NCBI GenBank assembly: GCA_026785965.1
Contig: JAJAYY010000136.1
Location: 1-8,151, forward strand
Direction: 5' to 3'
Length of the DNA: 8,151 bases
Origin: Sphingomonas bacterium
GTDB taxonomy: Bacteria; Pseudomonadota; Alphaproteobacteria; Sphingomonadales; Sphingomonadaceae
Under the pieces are notes generated by a model. The model searched no databases. It saw only the letters and a program-made list of their open reading frames with translations, and was not told the origin of the DNA. Positions within the stretch are counted from its first letter, which is position 1. The number at the start of each line of letters is the position of its first letter. The translations under genes and the position numbers were made by a program. Positions 5,606 through 8,151 of the stretch are shown in pieces.

Positions 5606-6852
5606 GCCGCATCCTTCTCATCGTCGGCGGAGGCATTGCCGCCTACAAGGCCGCCGAGCTGATCCGCCTCGCCCGCAAGGCGGGACATATGGTCACCCCG
5701 GTCCTCACCGCGGGCGGCGCGCATTTCGTCACCCCGATGAGCCTCGCCGCGCTCGCCGAGAGCCCGGTTTACACCTCGCTGTGGGATTTGAAGGATGAGG
5801 CCGAGATGGGCCACATCCAGTTGAGCCGCGCCGCCGACTTGGTGCTGGTCTGCCCGGCCACCGCCGACCTGGTCGCCAAAATGGCCGCCGGAATCGCCGA
5901 CGACCTCGCCACCACCTTGCTGCTTGCGACCGACAAGCCAGTGGTCGTCGTTCCGGCGATGAACGTCCGCATGTGGCAACATGCCGCAACCCAAGCCAAT
6001 ATCGCCGCGCTCCGGACCCGCGGAATCACCGTGATCGACCCCGACGAAGGCCCAATGGCGTGCGGCGAATATGGGCCGGGGCGCTTGCCCGAGCCGGCCG
6101 CGATCTTGGCGCAAATCCTTCCCGATACGGAGAGTGGTAGTGGAGCGGTCGGCGCAACGCTCGCTCCGCTCGCCCCCCTCCACCAGCCTGCGGCTAGTCC
6201 CCCTCCCCGTTCTGGGGAGGCTCTCAAAGGCCGGCACATATTGGTCACCGCTGGCCCGACGCACGAGCCGATCGATCCGGTGCGAATGATCGCCAACCGC
6301 AGTAGCGGCAAACAAGGGTTCGCGATCGCCGCCGCCGCCGCGCAGGCAGGCGCACGGGTCACCCTGATCGCCGGCCCGGTCGCCCTTCCCACGCCAGGCG
6401 GGGTGGCACGGATCGATGTCGAAACCGCCGACCAAATGGCCGCCGCGGTCGAGGCCGCCTTGCCCGCCGATGTCGCGATCCTGGTTGCGGCCGTCGCCGA
6501 TTGGAAAGTGGTCGCTTCGGCGCGCAAGCTCAAGAAAGCCGACGGGGCCCCGCGCCTCGAGTTCGCCGCCAACCCCGACATCCTCGCCACCCTCGGCCAG
6601 CACCCCGATCGCCCGCGCCTGCTGATTGGATTCGCCGCCGAGACCGACAATGTCGTCGCCAACGCTTCCGCGAAACGCCTCGCCAAAAACGCCGACTGGA
6701 TCGTCGCCAACGACGTCTCCGGTGACGTCATGGGCGGCGACCACAACCGTGTTCACCTGATCACCGCTGCGGGCGCGAAGGAATGTCCCGAGGCCACCAA
6801 GGAGGAGGTCGCGCAATACCTCATTCGCCGCATCATCGAGGACCTTGCGTGA
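5602..6852 (+). CDS. coaBC: Bifunctional phosphopantothenoylcysteine decarboxylase / phosphopantothenate-cysteine ligase CoaBC
   Basis: CoaBC carries out two consecutive steps of coenzyme A synthesis: the CoaB half joins 4'-phosphopantothenate to cysteine and the FMN-dependent CoaC half decarboxylates the product to 4'-phosphopantetheine. The 416-residue protein has CoaC at 1-173: [13 protein letters not shown], the active-site His71 ([12 protein letters not shown]), PAMNVRMW with Asn121, and Cys154 in [14 protein letters not shown]. CoaB occupies 209-416: [24 protein letters not shown] (232-239), AAVADWKV (296-303), KLKK (309-312), GFAAETDN (343-350) and NDVSG. Residues about 176-208 form a low-complexity Pro/Ala/Ser/Gly linker encoded by a palindromic repeat (see the repeat entry). 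The ATG overlaps the upstream stop as ATGA, and the TGA overlaps the dut GTG as GTGA. Despite the insertion the frame is intact and all key residues are present. Confidence 0.97.
   Translation: MSRILLIVGGGIAAYKAAELIRLARKAGHMVTPVLTAGGAHFVTPMSLAALAESPVYTSLWDLKDEAEMGHIQLSRAADLVLVCPATADLVAKMAAGIADDLATTLLLATDKPVVVVPAMNVRMWQHAATQANIAALRTRGITVIDPDEGPMACGEYGPGRLPEPAAILAQILPDTESGSGAVGATLAPLAPLHQPAASPPPRSGEALKGRHILVTAGPTHEPIDPVRMIANRSSGKQGFAIAAAAAQAGARVTLIAGPVALPTPGGVARIDVETADQMAAAVEAALPADVAILVAAVADWKVVASARKLKKADGAPRLEFAANPDILATLGQHPDRPRLLIGFAAETDNVVANASAKRLAKNADWIVANDVSGDVMGGDHNRVHLITAAGAKECPEATKEEVAQYLIRRIIEDLA
6130..6225 (+). repeat. Palindromic REP-like element translated in frame as the CoaC-CoaB linker
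   Basis: Between the CoaC and CoaB domains the DNA changes style. A tract with repeated CGCTC/GCTCC words (about 6159-6171) leads to two hairpins. One at 6182-6198 has ACCAGCC pairing with GGCTAGT around TGC, with a single mismatch that looks like decay of a perfect arm. The other at 6202-6220 is a perfect 7-bp stem, CCTCCCC/GGGGAGG, with a 5-base loop. This layout resembles short palindromic repeats I associate with intergenic regions of sphingomonads. Here it encodes a linker (about residues 177-208) that breaks neither frame nor domain. Element limits are approximate, and the link to a repeat family is from memory. Confidence 0.6.
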
Positions 6853-7289
6853 CCATCCGAATCCAGATCGCCCGCCTGCCGCACGGCGAGGGTTTGCCGC
6901 TGCCGAGCTATGCCACGCCTGGCGCCGCCGGGATGGACATCGTCGCCGCCGAGGATTTAGACCTGTTGCCGGGCCAGCGCCATGCCGTCGCGACCGGTTT
7001 TCAGGTGGCGATCCCCGCGGGCTATGAGATCCAGGTCCGCCCGCGCTCGGGTCTCGCCTTCAAGCATGGCATCTCCGTCCCCAACACGCCCGGGACAATC
7101 GACAGCGACTATCGCGGCGAAGTGAAGGTGCTGCTGATCAACCACGGCAGCGAACCGTTCGCGATCCGCCGCGGCGAACGCATCGCGCAACTGGTGCCCG
7201 CGACAGTGACACGGGCGGCGTTCGACGAAGTCGGCGAGCTGTGCGAGACCGAGCGGGGCGCCGGAGGCTTCGGCTCGACCGGGCGATGA
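6849..7289 (+). CDS. dut: Deoxyuridine 5'-triphosphate nucleotidohydrolase (dUTPase)
   Basis: Dut hydrolyses dUTP to dUMP and pyrophosphate, keeping uracil out of DNA and supplying the precursor for dTMP. The 146-residue product shows all five motifs of the trimeric family in order: motif 1 AAGMDIVA (26-33), motif 2 [12 protein letters not shown] (64-75), motif 3 [12 protein letters not shown] (81-92) with the catalytic Asp, motif 4 [10 protein letters not shown] (107-116) and the flexible C-terminal motif 5 [11 protein letters not shown] (136-146). The GTG at 6849 overlaps the coaBC stop as GTGA and has GAGG about 8 bases upstream; it gives the usual length. A longer ATG reading from 6783 is rejected because it would overlap the conserved end of coaBC. 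The TGA overlaps the next ATG. The proximity of coaBC and dut is common in bacteria. Confidence 0.97.
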   Translation: MTIRIQIARLPHGEGLPLPSYATPGAAGMDIVAAEDLDLLPGQRHAVATGFQVAIPAGYEIQVRPRSGLAFKHGISVPNTPGTIDSDYRGEVKVLLINHGSEPFAIRRGERIAQLVPATVTRAAFDEVGELCETERGAGGFGSTGR

Positions 7290-8029
7290 GCCTGACCGAC
7301 GACGAACTCGACCGCTACGCACGGCACATCGTCCTGCCGCAGATCGGCGGGGTCGGGCAGCAGCGGTTGAAAGCGGCGAGCATCGCGATTGTCGGCGCCG
7401 GCGGGATTGGCGCGGCGGCGATTCCGGCGCTGGCTGGCGCGGGCATTGGTCGGCTGACGATCATCGATGACGACGTCGTCGACCTCAGCAACCTCCAGCG
7501 CCAGCCGCTGTACCGCACCTCAGACGTGGGGGAATCCAAGGCCGCACTCGCCGCCACCTTCGTTGCCGAGCGCAATCCGCATGTTGCGGTGAGCGTGATC
7601 GGCGAACGCCTTTCAGCAGACAATGCCGCTACTCTGCTCGCCGGCCACGACCTGATTCTCGACGGGACCGACACTTTCGCCACTCGCCTGGTGGTCAGCG
7701 ACAGCGCGACATCGCTCGGCATTCCCTTGCTTTCGGCGGCCGCCCAGCAGTTCCAGGGCCAGGTGGCCCTATTCCGAGGGCAGCCCTGCTATCGCTGCTT
7801 TGTCGGCGATGCGTTCGATGCCGACGATTGCGACAATTGCGCCGAACTCGGTGTGCTCGGCGCACTCACCGCGACCGTCGGCGCGTTCGCCGCGCTGGTC
7901 GCGATTCGCGCGATCGTCGGGATCGAACCTGATGCCGCGGGGACGCTGCACCTGTTCGACGGCACGAGCCTCGCGTGGCGGCGGATTCGCCTCACCGCGG
8001 ACCCGGCGTGCACGGTGTGCGGACTTTAA
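7286..8029 (+). CDS. moeB: MoeB/ThiF/HesA-family adenylyltransferase (E1-like sulfur-carrier activating enzyme)
   Basis: Proteins of this family adenylate the C-terminal glycine of a ubiquitin-like sulfur carrier (MoaD for molybdopterin, ThiS for thiamine). The 247-residue product begins with the family signature [19 protein letters not shown] (10-28), then the nucleotide-binding loop [10 protein letters not shown] (35-44), [13 protein letters not shown] (61-73), DGTDTFATR (126-134), CYRC (168-171), [11 protein letters not shown] (182-192) and C-terminal CTVCG (242-246). CYRC and CTVC are the two zinc CxxC pairs; Cys185 aligns with the conserved Cys of CAEAGVLG. The usual TDN and ND motifs here read TDT (128-130) and SD (138-139). 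There is no C-terminal rhodanese domain. The ATG overlaps the dut stop as ATGA. No moaD, thiS or other molybdopterin or thiamine gene is visible, so the choice between MoeB and ThiF is open and the symbol is provisional. Confidence 0.85.
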   Translation: MSLTDDELDRYARHIVLPQIGGVGQQRLKAASIAIVGAGGIGAAAIPALAGAGIGRLTIIDDDVVDLSNLQRQPLYRTSDVGESKAALAATFVAERNPHVAVSVIGERLSADNAATLLAGHDLILDGTDTFATRLVVSDSATSLGIPLLSAAAQQFQGQVALFRGQPCYRCFVGDAFDADDCDNCAELGVLGALTATVGAFAALVAIRAIVGIEPDAAGTLHLFDGTSLAWRRIRLTADPACTVCGL

Positions 8030-8151
8030 GCCTTTTTCTTCGCCGCCGCCTTGGCCGGCGCTTTCTTCCTGGCCGGTTTCTTTTTCTTGATCCCCGGACC
8101 CTTGGCCGCCTTGGCGTCGATCAGCGCGATCCCTTCCTCCAGCGTCAGCGC
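8026..8151 (-). CDS. topA: Lysine-rich C-terminal end of a protein, probably DNA topoisomerase I
   Basis: Only the last 41 codons and the stop are inside the window. They read ALTLEEGIALIDAKAAKGPG and continue into a tail made almost wholly of Lys, Ala, Pro and Arg, ending KKKA. An LEExxxLIxxKxAKGP segment followed by a Lys/Ala-rich tail is what I recall at the C terminus of alphaproteobacterial topoisomerase I, which relaxes negative supercoils. Other proteins with basic tails cannot be ruled out from so short a piece. The gene converges on the moeB-like gene; the two stop codons share the palindrome TTAA (8026-8029), leaving no intergenic space. Confidence 0.65.
   Translation of the reverse strand, partial: ALTLEEGIALIDAKAAKGPGIKKKKPARKKAPAKAAAKKKA

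Noticed and set aside
5494..6816. 440-codon open frame antisense to coaBC
   Set aside because: Low-complexity antisense shadow; the plus-strand coaBC motifs cover the same region.
6783..6848. Upstream ATG giving Dut 22 extra residues
   Set aside because: It would overlap the 3' end of coaBC in another frame; the GTG at 6849 has a ribosome binding site, the GTGA overlap seen at other junctions, and gives the usual Dut length.
7241..7285. Upstream start for the MoeB-like protein
   Set aside because: It would overlap dut motif 5; the ATG at 7286 matches the family N terminus and gives the ATGA overlap.

Overview
The window looks like chromosomal core sequence from a GC-rich alphaproteobacterium, most likely Sphingomonadales. 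The reasons are the high GC content, the order ubiE-ubiB-coaBC-dut diverging from mutM with rpsT and dnaA alongside (a gene neighbourhood familiar in alphaproteobacteria), GANTC sites near dnaA, and a palindromic repeat inside coaBC that resembles intergenic repeats of sphingomonads. The organism call comes from reading the sequence, not from a database match.

Layout. Minus strand, positions 1-2209: mutM (DNA repair glycosylase), then rpsT (ribosomal protein S20), then the first 200 codons of dnaA (replication initiator), which runs off the left edge. A strong hairpin terminator separates rpsT from dnaA. A second hairpin with a T-tract lies in the leader between mutM and rpsT. The 369-base gap between rpsT and dnaA holds the rpsT terminator, an 18-bp perfect palindrome with clustered GANTC sites, an AT-rich patch with candidate promoter elements, and the dnaA ribosome binding site.

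Plus strand, positions 2270-8029: one tightly packed run of six genes: ubiE, ubiB, an unnamed polytopic membrane protein, coaBC, dut and a MoeB/ThiF-type activating enzyme. Four of the five junctions are 4-base stop/start overlaps and the fifth has a 1-base gap, so this is almost certainly one translationally coupled operon. It combines ubiquinone biosynthesis (UbiE, UbiB), coenzyme A biosynthesis (CoaBC), dUTP removal (Dut) and sulfur-carrier activation (MoeB-like). The membrane protein is the only member without an assigned role. The last 126 bases on the minus strand are the 3' end of a lysine-rich protein, probably topoisomerase I (topA), whose stop codon overlaps that of the moeB-like gene.

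No tRNA, rRNA, CRISPR array, insertion sequence or prophage gene was seen. The most unusual signals are the palindromic repeat translated in frame as the CoaC-CoaB linker, the terminator-like hairpin in the rpsT leader, and the GANTC/GATTCGC array upstream of dnaA. I found no convincing new defence or mobile system.
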